The notes below the pieces were generated by a model, which saw nothing but the letters and a program-made list of their open reading frames with translations, did no database searches and was not told where the DNA came from. Shown piece after piece: positions 21,894-34,306 of a stretch of 64,000 nucleotides of DNA (positions within the stretch are counted from its first letter, which is position 1; every line of letters starts with the position of its first letter). A program made the position numbers and the translations under genes. Source of the DNA: Oreohelix idahoensis (Eukaryota; Mollusca; Gastropoda; Stylommatophora; Oreohelicidae); the NCBI GenBank assembly GCA_024509875.1, contig JAMPIV010006401.1, positions 1-64,000 on the forward strand. Reading direction: 5' to 3'.

Positions 21894-22607
21894 TGCAAAC
21901 TTGGCATTCCCAGAAAATTGCACCTTATCAGGCTGTAGTATAATAGCCGCCAACACAGGCCTCGTTATGACGTCGGCTGTGTACTGCTGATAAGCAGGTT
22001 CCCATCACCCCTGCAGTAATGCTTATGTGGACATAAATATGCCAAATACCGACCAATCTGATCGGCTCCCACATATATATCTTTCGTTTCACAATGGATT
22101 TTCTGGATGGTATGAAGACTAATAATCTTGGATGGCTACCTTGAGCACAACATGTAAGTTCTGTAACGCAGGACCGGTGAGCTTCAGTTCACAGACTAGG
22201 TAATCTTCTAACATGTTCTGCCACCGAAAGCGTAATAATGGAAAAAGTCGGTATTACCTGTAACCGAATCCACAGAACTTAACAAGGAACTCTGCTGTCA
22301 TTCCAACGCACAGAGATTCACTGGGGAAAACTGCCATCGCAGTCACTTCGAAGATTTTTCACCGAAAAACACAATGGACTCTCGTCCCTTCAGAAACCAG
22401 GACACCTCACGGCTTGCCGGAAGTCTAACTCTCCTTGCGTTAAAATTATGCGTATGGTTTATGTATTTATTTGAACTGTACATTATGTATGGGAGATGTA
22501 CCCAAATACCTGACATTGCATAGACCCTATGTATTCTCCTGTACTAGGTGAAAAAATATACGACCAATAGATCGATGTTTGAAACTCCATTGGAAGTGAC
22601 AGCAACA
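21894..22607 (-). repeat. Element 1 5' LTR
   Basis: About 714 bp homologous to 13647-14414, starting near tgcaaacttggc and ending gacagcaaca at 22607, where the satellite resumes. Its outer 150 bp (22440-22560) is much altered relative to the other LTR. Confidence 0.72.
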
Positions 22608-25600
22608 GTATTATGTATGTGTGTATTATGTATGTGTGTATTATGTATGTGTGTATTATGTATGTGTGTATTATGTATGTGTGTATTATGTATGTGTGTA
22701 TTATGTATGTGTGTATTATGTATGTGTGTATTATGTATGTGTGTATTATGTATATGTGTGTATTTCGTATGTGTGTATTATGTATGTGTGTATTATGTAT
22801 GTGTGTATTATGTATGTGTGTATTATGGATGTGTGTATTATGTATGTGTGTATTATGTATGTGTGTATTATGTATGTATGTATTATGTATGTATGTCTTA
22901 TGTATGTGTGTATTATGTATGTGTGTATGTATGTGTGTGTTATGTATGTGTGTATTATGTATGTGTGTATTATGTGTGTATTATATGTGCGTGTATTATG
23001 TATGTGTGTGTATATTATGTATGTGTGTATTATGTATGTGTGTATGTTTGTGTGTATTATGTATGTTTGTGTGTATTATGTATGTGTGTATTATAAATGT
23101 GTGTATTATGTATGTGTGTATTATGTATGTGTGTATTATGTATGTGTGTATGTATGTATGTGTGTTATGTATGTGTGTATTATGTATGTGTGTATTATGT
23201 ATGTGTGTATTATGTATGTGTGTATTATGTATGTATGTATGTGTGTATTATGTTATGTGTGTGTATTATGTATGTGTGTGTATTATGTATGTGTGTATTA
23301 TGTATGTGTGTATTATGTATGTGTGTATTATGTATGTGTGTATTATGTATGTGTGTATTATGTATGTGTGTATTATGTATGTGTGTATTATGTATGTGTG
23401 TATTATGTATGTGTGTATTATGTACGTGTGTATTATGTATGTGTGTATTATGTATGTGTGTATTATGTATGTGTGAATTATGTATGCGTGTATTATGTAT
23501 GTGTGTATTATGTATATGTGTATTTATTATGTAAGTGTGTATTATGTATGTGTGTATTATGTATGTGTGTATTATGTATGTGTGTATTATGTATGTGTGT
23601 ATTATGTATGTGTGTGTATATTAAGTATGTGTGTATTACGTATGTGTGTATTATGTATGTGTGTATTATGTATGTGTGTATTATGTATGTGTGTATTATG
23701 TATGTGTGTATTATGTATGTGTATTATGTATGTGTGTATTATGTATGTGTGTATTATGTATGTGTGTATTATGTATGTGTGTATTATGTATGTGTGTATT
23801 ATGTATGTGTGTATTATGTATGTGTGTATTATGTATGTATGTGTGTATATTATGTATGTGTGTATTATGTATGTGTGTATGTTTGTGTGTATTATGTATG
23901 TTTGTGTGTATTATGTATGTGTGTATTATAAATGTGTGTATTATGTATGTGTGTATTATGTATAAGTGTATTATGTATGTGTGTATTATGTATGTGTGTA
24001 TTATGTATGTGTGTATTATGTATGTGTGTATTATGTATGTGTGTATTATGTATGTGTGTATTATGTATGTGTGTATTATGTATGTGTGTATTATGTATGT
24101 GTGTATTATGTATGTGTGTATTATGTATGTGTATTATGTATGTGTGTGTATATTATGTATGTGTGTGTGAATTACGTATGTGTGTATGTTTGTGTGTATT
24201 ATGTATGTGTGTATTATAGATGTGTGTATTATGTATGTGTGTAATATGTGTGTATTATGTTTGTATGTGTGTATTATGTATGTGTGTTTATTATGTATGT
24301 GTGTATTATGTATGTGTTTATTATGTATGTATGTGTGTATTATGTATGTGTGTGTATTATGTATATGTGTGTATTATGTATGTGTGTATTATATATGTGT
24401 GTGTATTATGTATGTGTGTATATTACGTATGTGTGTATTATGTATGTGTGTGTGTGTATTATGTATGTGTGTATTATGTACGTGTGTATTATGTATTGTG
24501 TATTATGTATGTGTGTATTATATGTGTGTATTATGTGTGTATGTATTATGTATTACTGTATTATGTGTGTAATATGTATGTGTGTATTATGTACGTGTGT
24601 ATTATGTATGTGTGTATTATGTATATGTGTGTATTTCGTATGTGTGTATTATGTATGTGTGTATTATGTATGTGTGTATTATGTATGTGTGTATTATGTA
24701 TGTGTGTATTATGTATGTATGTATTATGTATGTATGTATTATGTATGTATTTATTATGTATGTGTGTATGTATGTGTGTGTGTTATGTATGTGTGTATTA
24801 TGTATGTGTGTATTATGTGAGTGTGTATTATATATGTGTGTATTATGTATGTGTGTATTATGTATGTGTGTATGTTTGTGTGTATTATGTATGTTTGTGT
24901 GTATTATGTGTGTGTGTATTATAAATGTGTGTATTATGTATGTGTGTATTATGTATAAGTGTATTATGTATGTGTGTATTATGCATGCGTGTATTATGTA
25001 TGTGCGTATTATGTTCGTGTGTATTATGTATGTGGGTATTATGTACGTGTGTATTATGTATGTGTGTATTATGTATGTGTGTATTATGTATATGTGTATT
25101 TATTATGTAAGTGTGTATTATGCATGTGTGTATTATGTATGTGCATATAATGTATGTGTGTATTATGTATGTGTGTATTATGTATGTGTGTATTATGTAT
25201 GTGTGTACTAAATATGTGTGTATTCTGTATGTTTGTATTATGTATGTGTGTATTATGTACGTGTGTATTATGTATGTGTGTATTATGTATGTGTGTATTA
25301 TGTATGGTTGAATTATGTATGCGTGTATTATGTATGTGTGTATTATGTATATGTGTATTTATTATGTAAGTGTGTATTATGTATGTGTGTATTATGTATG
25401 TGTATATAATGTATGTGTGTATTATGTATGTGTGTGTATTATGTATGTGTGTGTATTATATATATGTGTGTATTATGTATATGTGTATTATGTAAGTATG
25501 TATTATGTATGTGTGTATTATGCATGTGTTTATTATGTATGTGTATTATGTATGTGTATTATGTATGTGTGTATTATGTATGTGTGTATTGTGTATGTGT

Positions 25601-26207
25601 GTATTGTGTATGTGTGTATTATGTATGTGTGTATTATGTATGTGTGTATTATGTATGTGTGTGTATTATGTATGTGTGTATCATGTATGTGTGTATTATG
25701 TATGTGTGTGTATTATGTATGTGTGTATTATGTATGTGTGTGTATTATATATGTGTGTATTATATATGTGTTTATTATATGTGTGTATTATGTATGTGTG
25801 TATTATGTATGTGTGTATTATGTATGTGTGTATTATGTATGTATGTATTATGTATGTATGTATTATGTATGTATGTATTATGTATGTGTGCACTATGTGG
25901 CCACAACAAATGTGTATGAGTGTGTATTATGTTATGTGTTGTAATTATGTAGGGTGTGTGCTAGATGGTGTGTATTATGTATGTGTGTGTATTATGTATG
26001 TGTGTGTGAATTATGTATGTGTGTATGTTTGTGTGTATTATGTATGTGTGTAATATAGATGTGTGTATTATGTATGTGTGTAATATGTGTGTATTATGTT
26101 TGTGTGTATTATGTATGTGTGTGTATTATGTATGTGTGTATTATGTATGTGTTTATTATGTATGTATGTGTGTATTATGTATGTGTGTGTATTATGTATA
26201 TGTGTGT
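22608..26207. repeat. 15-bp satellite, block 2, with higher-order structure
   Basis: A continuation of block 1. Rare variants recur together: the string with 'tgtttgtgtgtattatgtatgtttgtg' and 'ttataaatg' appears near 23040-23095, 23880-23930 and 24870-24925. 'tatatgtgtatttattatgtaag' appears near 23515, 25090 and 25350, and 'gtatttcgtatg' near 22760 and 24630. This shows multi-hundred-bp segment duplications on top of the 15-bp unit. A non-repeat interruption lies at about 25890-25975. Confidence 0.93.
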
Positions 26208-27904
26208 TGTTGCGTAGCAAAATGTGTGTTGCGTATAAATGTTCCGTGGATGATGTCACATTTGGCACACAATGTAGAGGGTGTTATATACTTCCATCTT
26301 GACTTTCCCACAAAGTATAATAATACTGGCCACTTGCAGCAGAGTGGTGTTATAACCCTCAGACACCAGGGATGATGAGGCAGGAGTAACATGGTTTGTC
26401 TGTAGTATGGTTCTAAAGTTGTGTGACGTAAGGATGTGAGTTAAGGATTGAGTCAGATAGCTACAGTATCATACATGGACGTCACATCAGACCATACAAC
26501 GTAGAAAGTCAATAAAGCTTTTAACAGCAGTGATGTTTTTTTGGCAATATATATTGTGTACGCCACAATGACAAGATGCATGGACATCGATATGCAGAAA
26601 ACATCACAGGTATAGTACAACAGTCATTGTATCATCGACGTAGTCAATTCAACAGGAACAGCAGACAGCATCATAATAATGTAAGTCATATGCCTTTTTT
26701 AACAGCTATGCAATGGACCCCCGAGGGAAAGCGAAAGAGAGGCCGACCAAAAACAACTTGGCGGAGAACTGTGGAAGCTGAGATGCAAAGAATGAATCAC
26801 AGTTGGGGCACTGTACGAAGGATGGCCGCCGACCGAGCAAGGTGGAATCATTTTGTTGCTGCCCTACAAGACGCCACCAGGCGTGATGGCCGCTGACTGC
26901 TTTGACGGTTATCGGTTATGGATCAAAGAAGAAGAAGAAGAAGAATATGCCTTTTAGGATATCGTAATAAGCTGTACATGTAGTCAGGTAGTAAACTTCC
27001 CCTTTCCATAAGAGCTAGTAGATATCAACTGGGAGATTAAATCTAGTCTCCTATATTCGACCTCAACAAGACAGGCATGTCTTTTGAGCGTCACATTATC
27101 GTCCTCTATGTTCCTTAAACAGCAAAGGTATCAAACCTAGATCCATCAATAAAGTTCAGGAAGCAAATGGTCCTTAGGACAAGCATCAATCGATGCGTGA
27201 CAATATAAGTGGATCGTGAGCTGAGCAAACTTGTCATATCATAGACTCTATAATGAGGCAGGCTAGGCAAAAGTCAACATCACAAGATGGCGATAAAGTT
27301 ACTCAGCAAAAAGGATTCAGTTACCTGTTCATCAGGAATTAAATCACATAAATCACATAGACCTCCAGGCACTTGGAATAACGTAGAGATATATCATCTC
27401 AAAAAAGAAGGAACAACAATGATGAGGACTCCTTCCTGAATAATATAAGCGAAGACGCTAGCACACCGCTACGTCTCGCCTTACCAGCATTTCTGCTCAG
27501 ACTGACCTGGGCGGAAATCATTCAAAAACTGCCACAAACAAAGACATGCGCAGAACACGCGAATCGAATACAACTCAGCTAGCTTACGAAACGAAGAATG
27601 TTCTACGATGTTCGACTAAAGATTCGAACCTTAAAAGGAAATGAATCTTGAAACATTGCGATTGCCAACTGTTTTCTAAGAACTGACGACCTGAGCGCTC
27701 CATATATGGAATTTACTCGAAATCGTTCACACAAACTATCGGCAACTATACTATCAGACTATCGTCACACGATTAGACAACTAGTAGAAATAAGAAGTGA
27801 CTACAATTCCATGAGTTACTTCCCATGCATTAAAAATTAAATATAATCAAAATGCATGGTCAGAATATATAGTCAGAATAAGTTGCGACAAGTTTAGCGC
27901 AACA
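26208..27904 (-). repeat. Element 2 3' LTR
   Basis: Homologous to 37077-38486; 1,697 bp here because it contains a 246-bp LINE insertion. Ends are TGTTGC...GCAACA. Similarity to the other LTR is almost perfect over the inner 1.1 kb but noisy, with many small indels, across about 26230-26460. Confidence 0.9.
26699..26944 (+). mobile_element. LINE C 3' end inserted in the LTR
   Basis: A 246-bp 5'-truncated insertion is flanked by atatgcctttt at 26688-26698 and 26945-26955, an 11-bp duplication absent from the other LTR. It encodes the end of a LINE RT protein (WTPEGKRKRGRPKTTWRRTV..., ..ALQDATRRDGR stop). It then has a short 3' UTR and an (AAG)n tail. The protein is nearly the same as the C-terminus of LINE C at 50103-51740, so the two are one family. 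Confidence 0.93.
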
Positions 27905-28652
27905 TTACCGCCACCTCCCGATAAAAAAAAAATGTGCAACATTTTTTTTTTTTTAAATATCCAAGAGTAAAACCAAAAGCGGTTTAACAACGCACGAATT
28001 ATGCGGGGATAACTAATTGCACTGCCTAATATGAGGCTAAATTGACACATAAAGTGTCTGGTGAGAATATTTCTCAACAGATAAAAAATCTTATTCAAAA
28101 AATATATATCGGGGAGGTGCCACCAACACACACTACGCTTGCATGAAAATACAATATAAATATGCAAGTTCATATCATTATAATCAAATAGAATGGATGT
28201 ACACATCTGATATTGAATGTTAAATATTACATTATCTAAATGTTTAATAATACCATTACATAATGAAATTAAACATAAATGACGATCCAGGACACATCTC
28301 CTGTCGTTCCAAGGAAAGTGTACAATGTGGAACTCTCCATGTTTGACAACAGAAAGGTAGCTTCTCCGATCAACAATAACATGCTGAGAAAAAACAACCA
28401 ATATAATTCTATTTAATAGCCATTAAGTTTCATACTATACAATACATTATTATTAACAATTGTGACGAGTAAACTTTTGGCCCTTATATTAACTACTCAG
28501 TCTTCTTCTTATATTAAAGATGGGAACAGAAGAAGATGATAACAAAGCACAATAGTATGTGTTCACCTAAAGTGAGGACAGATGTGCTAATGTATTGTAG
28601 TAATATAGGTGTGTTATGGCTCTGTCGTATATCTAGAAATAGGACAGAAGTA
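27905..28652 (-). other. Element 2 3' spacer with polypurine tract
   Basis: Spacer between the RNase H stop and the 3' LTR. On the element strand the sequence next to the LTR is cgggaggtggcggtaa, a suitable polypurine primer. The rest is AT-rich, with an A10/T12 region near 27928-27955. Confidence 0.6.
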
Positions 28653-29048
28653 TTAGTTGGAATCATGTGGGCATCTAGACAGAATGTCAGCCATTACATT
28701 ATCCGACCCACGGATAGCTCGTACCGTGAAGTGAAAAGGTTGAAGAGCAATAGCATATCGAGTGGATCTCGAACTCTTCAAGTTCTTAGTCTGAATAGCT
28801 GTAAGAGCTTTCTGATCAGTTTCTAGAATGAAATGTGCGCCCAGGAGGAATCTTTGTAGTTTGAGAATAGACCAAACCATAGCCAACAATTCACGGTCTA
28901 AAACCGAGTAGTTCCTCTCTGCCGCATTTAGTTTTCTAGAAATGTACATGACAGGATGCAGAGTTTCAGCATATTCCTGCATAAGTGCTGCTCCGATCCC
29001 AGTGGATGAAGCATCACTTCGAAGAACAAAAGTTCTATCAAGAGTAGG
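28653..29048 (-). pseudogene. Element 2 RNase H, downstream part
   Basis: The remainder of RNase H reads FVLRSDASSTGIGAALMQEY, LDRELLAMVW, LETDQKALT and SDNVMADILSRCP, again with all four acidic positions, ending at a stop matching that of element 1. It is cut off from the rest of Pol at 29049, where the DNA transposon is inserted, and the frame is restored if the transposon and one TAA duplicate are removed. Confidence 0.88.
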
Positions 29049-29051
29049 TAA

Positions 29052-31232
29052 CACTGGCTAACAAAAAAAATTTATTTTTTTCTTTCTCTAACATTTCTAT
29101 GTTTTTCTGGTCAATTCTAATGCCCTGTTTTTAAATCTGCAAACCGTTTTTCTCTATCAGGTCGGGATCTCTAGAAATACGCAATTGAAGTTTTTTAACA
29201 ACCCATACAGTATTACAACATCATTTGTACAAGAAGTATAACAGTTATGTAGGCTTGAATTTCTTTGCAGTCGACTTTCGTCGGTGAATGGCATGTGGTA
29301 CATCGCGATGAAGCATCCAACAATAATCGGCAAGCATGGTCACACTCCACCGTCCTTCATAACGTGACTCCATTACGGCGATATCTTGATGGAATCGTTC
29401 TCCATGTTCATCGCTGACTTCGCCAAGTTGTCAGGGAAAAGTCAAGATGCGAATCGAGCAAATGGATTTTGAGGGACATGTTACAGCCCATAATTCTGTA
29501 TGCATCTATGCACTGCTTAACAATATGCACATAGTCGACAGATTTGTGATTTCCCAGAAAGTTATCGACGATCGATTTGAATGCCATCCATGCGCGAAGT
29601 TCACTACCATGTAACAAGTTCTCGAATTGTTTGTCTGCAATAACTTTCCTAATCTGAGGTCCTACAAAGATACCTTCCTTTATCTTTGCATCGTTAATTT
29701 GCGGAAACTTTTCTCGAAGATAAGTGAAAGCTTTGCTCGTTTTATCTAACGCTTTTACGAAATTCTTCATGAACCCCAACTTTATATGTAACGGTGGTAA
29801 AATGATGCTGTCTTTGTTAACTAATGGCTCGTGTATTACATTTTTATGCCCCAGCTGCATACGATCCCTGATAGGCCACACCTTTCTTGCATAATGTTCC
29901 TGTCTGTTGTGGCTGTCCCATTCATATAGGAAGCAACAAAATTTAGTATACCCAGTCTGCATGCCCGTGAGAATTGCAATGACCTTTAGGTATCCACAAA
30001 TCCGCCATTGGTAGTCATTGTACTTTATTTTTGCCAAAAGTATAGCCATATTGTCATAAGTTTCTTTCATATGAACAGAGTAGGCGACTGGAATTGATGA
30101 AAATAAATTTCCATTATGCAATAACACGGCTTTTAGACTAGTCTTGGAAGAGTCGATGAAAAAACCGCCATTCGTTGACTATGTGCTCATGACCGAGGTG
30201 CACCATTAGACCGTTTACATCTTTGCAATAGCAAATGTTATCATCCATCTCAAAGTATTGAACAAGTTCTCTGTGTCTATGACGAAATTTAGATATCGGA
30301 GTATTGGGCGCTAAAAGATTCCATTCTTTGAGTCGCGAACCGAGTAATTCCGCTTGTCCTTTGGTGAGAGCGAGATCACGTATTAGATCTGAAAGTTCTG
30401 AATGGTTAATTAAGGGAACACCATCATTCACCGGTATATAATCCGAGTCAGAATTAGTTTCTAAAGCAGGTAAACTATCAATTTCTGATGGTTCATTCAC
30501 GTCCAACGGATATTGTTCTGGTGGAACTGGGATCGGACACGTGATTGGATCATGAGGCACTGGTTTCGAAACCGATTCAATATTTGGATAAACCACAGAC
30601 TTTCTAGTTTTAAAAGTGAAACCATAGATATTTGTCAAGCAGAAGTAACAATCAGTAGCGTGATTTGTCGGTTCACGCCATATTAATGGCACTCCAAAAG
30701 GCATCGACTTATGCTTCGGCGATTTTAGTAACCAACCTGCCAATGTATTTGTACAAGTCGAACAAACTGCATTTGGCATCCAAGATTTATTTGCATCATC
30801 AACTTTCGAATCGAAATAAAGTTCATATGTTTTCTTTAGCAATGTTGTAAAGTTTTTCTGGTGAACACGATCGGTAAAATATCCGCACACGTAACAGAAC
30901 AGATCAGCCGAATTTCTACAACTTCTAGAAGCAATATTTCACTCAGAATTATTTCAAAATACAGTAACTATTTGAAATATAACGTAACATATGTCATGCA
31001 TCTTTTAGCAGTATAAAAAGTAGAATTATTTTGCATTTTATTAATTTTTAAAAAGTTATATAGTAAAAATGAAACGGAGCCAATAACGGTTTCCCAAAAA
31101 TATATTTATTCACAAATATCTTAAGAACCCAACGGGATAGAGATAAACGGATTTCAAATTTGAAATCAGCGCAAGAAACTGACCTAAGAACACTTATTCT
31201 TATATAAGAAAGAAAAATGTTGTTTGTCAGTG
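29052..31232 (-). mobile_element. CACTG-terminated DNA transposon inserted in RNase H
   Basis: A 2,181-bp insertion is flanked by TAA at 29049-29051 and 31233-31235. Its ends are CACTGGCTAACAAA and, inverted, CACTGACAAACAAC: short imperfect inverted repeats of about 14 bp. The empty site is given directly by element 1 (around 15300), which lacks the insert and has the same length. CACTR ends with a 3-bp duplication fit the CACTA/EnSpm superfamily, while a TWA duplication also fits PIF/Harbinger. It carries one coding region, 29248-30925 on the minus strand, which I do not assign to a named superfamily. Confidence 0.88.
29248..30925 (-). pseudogene. Putative transposase of the CACTG element, frameshifted
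   Basis: A protein of about 550 residues encoded in at least three frame segments. N-terminal part (30138-30925): Cys pairs in FCYVCGYF, CSTC and CYFCLT, which suggest zinc binding, then GVPLIWREPTNHATDCYF. Middle (29408-30127): LLHNGNLFSSIPVAYSVHMK, GMQTGYTKFCCFLYEWDS, PPLHIKLGFMKNFVKALDK, NFLGNHKS and CNMSLKIHLLDSHLDF. End: EHGERFHQDIAVMESRYEGR and a stop at 29248. From memory, this protein family is widespread in arthropod, cnidarian and mollusc genomes as 'uncharacterized protein'; its position inside matched inverted ends and a duplication supports a transposase role. Frame breaks lie at a T run near 30150 and near 29410-29440. No DDE triad is assigned. Confidence 0.72.
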
Positions 31233-31235
31233 TAA

Positions 31236-32129
31236 TCTTAGGATGGGAGGAGAAGAAAATATACTTTTAATCTGGTCTAAGGAAGATTGACATTCCTGAG
31301 ACCAACGAATCAGATTAGGCGACCCTTTCTTAAACAACGTTTAAAGAGGTGCCATTATCGAAGATAGATTCGGAATAAATCTCCCATATAATTGAATTAA
31401 CCCCAAGAGACTACGGACTTGTTTCTTCGTCTTAGGTACAGAGATGTTCAATATTTTCGAAGTATTGTGGTCTTCTGTCTTCAAGAGACCATGACCAACA
31501 CGATGACCCAAGAAAGAAATTTCACCAAAACCAATATAAGCTTTCGAAGGTTTTGCTGTCAGATTATACTCACGTAGAGTAGACAGTAGGTCATATAAAC
31601 CAAGATAGTGATCTTCCCAAGAATCACTGAAGAGACAGATATCATCTAAGTATGCGATGACATCTGAACGATGAGAAAGAATTCGACGCATCATGCGAAC
31701 GAAAGTAGCAGGGGCGTTCATAAGACCGAAGGGCATTACATTCCATTGAAATAAACCCCTAGGTGTAGAGAAAGCAGTCAGAGGTTTGGCATGATCTGCT
31801 AAAGGCACTTGCCAATAACCTTTTGACAAGTCAAGTTTAGTGAAGAATCTAGAATTAGAAAGTCTAATAAGTAGATCTTCTAGTAAAGGCATAGGTTCAG
31901 CATCGAACTTTGTGACTTGATTTAATTTGCGATAATCAACGCAAATTCGTATGTTCTTATCTTTCTTCCGAACAATAACCATGGAAGAAGAATATGGAGA
32001 AGTCGATGGTTCAATTATGTTTAATTGGATCATTTCATCCAATTCCTTTTCCACTTGTGACTGAAAGTGTATAGGGATAGGATACGGTCTAACCCTAACA
32101 GGATTACTGTCGGTAAGAATTATGTCATG
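31236..32129 (-). pseudogene. Element 2 RT and start of RNase H linker
   Basis: The RT reads RICVDYRKLNQVTKFDAEPM, RFFTKLDLSKGYWQVPLADH, VMPFGLMNAPATF and the catalytic VIAYLDDICLFSD, then FLGHRVGHGLLKTEDHN, where element 1 has a stop. A TAA at 31338-31340 interrupts the connection domain, and an upstream TAA at 32130-32132 separates it from integrase; element 1 has Glu at that site. The chain is cut at 31236 by the DNA transposon. Confidence 0.9.
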
Positions 32130-34300
32130 TTATATGACATGCGTGTGACCAGGGATGTCGGTTAGAACATCCTTAAATGTCTGTAACATCGACGAGACTT
32201 GACGATGTTCATCAACAGAAATATTAGGAGAAATGAAGACATCTTTCCAAGATTCCATAGAATGTAGTGGAACCACTGGAAGAGGAAGATTAACATCAGA
32301 AAAAACAGATTCCTTATCCTGTATGACAGACAGGGATGAGTAATGACCATGAGGTACAGAAGAATCGTCTGTTGCCTGGAAAATAGGCAGCAAATAGTCT
32401 GGACGCTCATGAAATTCCGTCAGCATGTTGATATGGAAAGTTTTATGCTTTCCATCTATATCGACCACATAGTCAACATCGGAAATTCGTGAGACTATTG
32501 CATATGGACCTTTCCATGCAATCAGAAGTCTATTTTCCCTACTGGGGAGTAGGACGAATGCTTTGTCACCTGGACAAAGTTGTCGTAGACATCTGTTCTT
32601 GTTAGCAAACTGCCTTGCTTTTTCTTTAGCAATTTCTGATGAAGCAGTCGCTAGTTTGCATGCCTCAATGATCTTTTGCCTAAGAGCAATGACATACTCA
32701 TATGAAGATTGAGTGTCATCACTAATATCATCGGCAGTGATGAGATCGTGTAATAAAGACATAGGGCCGCGCGGACGCGCGCCAAAGACAAGTTCAAAGG
32801 GAGAAAATCCTGTGTGTTCGTTTGGGACCTCTCTATAGGCAAAGAGAGCCGCGGGTAAAACCCTGTCCCAATCTTGAGGATGATCTTCAGTTATCTTACC
32901 AAGTAAAGTCTTGAGCGTTTTATTCAGACGCTCAACTAACCCATTAGACATAGGATGATAGATGCTACTGAGAGATCTTTTAATGTGTAAGGTAGACATT
33001 ACTTGAGACATAGTATCAGATATGAGTTGAGTGCCATGGTCAGACAGTATTTCTCTGGGGAACCCCAAGCGAGAAAATATCAGCCAAAGAGCATCTGCGA
33101 TATCTGTAGTAGATATGCTCTTTAGAGGAATAGCCTCTGGCCAACGTGTGCACATATCGACACATGTAAGGATAAACTGATGTCCTCTGGCCGACTTTAT
33201 CTTAAAAGGGCCAATAATATCTATGGCCATTTTCTGAAATGGCCGAATAGGGATGTCAGCAGCCTGGATAGGCGCAGCATGTCGTGGTCCTCTAGATTTG
33301 ACCTCCTGACATACCTGACATGATCGGCAGTATATATGAATGTCCTTGTTAACAAAGGGCCAAAAGAAAGCCGCAAGGACTCTCGACTTTGTACGGGAAA
33401 ATCCCATGTATCCAGCACATTGCGAGTCATGAGCATGTTGCAATATTTGCACTCTCATACTCTTGGGAACGAGAATTTGCGAATGTGCTGACGTAGCCGA
33501 GTCTTGTACCATACGTACAAGTACGCCGTTTTTCATTTCTATCCAAGATTTTCTTTGTGTATCCTTATTTGGATCACCTTTCTTCGCAAGAATGAAGAAT
33601 TTTTTTAGCGTCGGATCTTCTTCTTGTAATTTTATGAACGAGTCACGAGAAATAACAAAGGTACTATCTTGGCTATGAACTTCATTATCATTATTCAACG
33701 ACGTTTGTGGTGTTTGTAGAGCTTGTGCTCCTGTAACCATCGCATTGGTAGCTTGCATATTATCATCTTCCCAAGCAGCAATCTGCTGTGGGGTACATTC
33801 CCTAACTCCGTGGATACGACCAATAATAAGGTCCGCAATAGGATTAGGTAAGAGACAGGCATGCACATCTCCCGTAAAGAAAGGAGTGGCAAAGTGAATT
33901 ACAGCAGTAGGATATTTCTCTAGAGTGCCGCCAAATGTGACACATTTGATAACCCTTCCTGTCGCACAGGATGGTTCTACAAGCGATTGTCTAACACCAA
34001 TAGTGGTGCATCCGGAATCGAAAAGTAGTGAGACCGGAGTATTATTAACAAGACCCTTATGTAGGATTAGAGAACCTCTCCCGTCATGTGCAACCGAAGC
34101 AGGAAGAGCGGGGAGAGGGTGACCACAACTCAAAGTCGATATTGTAGTTGGTTCGAACAAAGTACTGCATTGGGGGCACTTGTTTGCTCTCCCAAAGTCA
34201 AAAGAAGAACAAGTGACAGCGTCAGAGTTTTTATTATCAGAAACCTGATTACAGGCTCCCTGAGATTCTTGTTGAACCGAGTTAGCCTGCTGATATCTCT
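32130..34300 (-). pseudogene. Element 2 Cys-rich segment - protease - integrase - GPY/F
   Basis: This open frame of about 700 codons begins in the Cys-rich segment (NKCPQCSTLF, LSCGHPLPALP) and runs into a protease with LLFDSGCTTIGVRQSLV. It continues through the integrase zinc finger (HAHDSQCAGYMGF, where the His usually followed by M is Tyr here, and YCRSCQVCQ). The integrase core acids are in MAIDIIGPF, ILSDHGTQL and NGLVERLNKTLK. The GPY/F block is IAWKGPYAIVSRISDVDYVV. It stops at TAA 32130 just before the RT. Protease and integrase share one uninterrupted chain upstream of RT, confirming the domain order seen in element 1. Confidence 0.92.
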
Positions 34301-34306
34301 TTTTTT

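Larger units (their letters stand above)
13647..22607 (-). mobile_element. Element 1: Gmr1-like Ty3/Gypsy retrotransposon
   Basis: An 8.96-kb LTR retrotransposon on the minus strand sits inside the 15-bp satellite. Its order from the 5' end is LTR, about 2-kb leader, gag with a long coiled coil, protease, integrase (zinc finger, DDE core, GPY/F), RT, RNase H, G-rich tract, LTR. Integrase before RT is the reverse of ordinary Gypsy elements and matches the Gmr1-like group described in animals. Catalytic residues are readable throughout, but the coding region is broken by frameshifts near 19050, 18371 and 17790 and a TGA at 15572. Both outer edges abut satellite reading gtatt, compatible with a 5-bp duplication, although the repeat makes that weak evidence. 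Confidence 0.88.

Noticed and set aside
22548..26375. Many overlapping open frames of (MYVCI)n type
   Set aside because: Same satellite artefact, with no start context, composition or splice signal of a gene.
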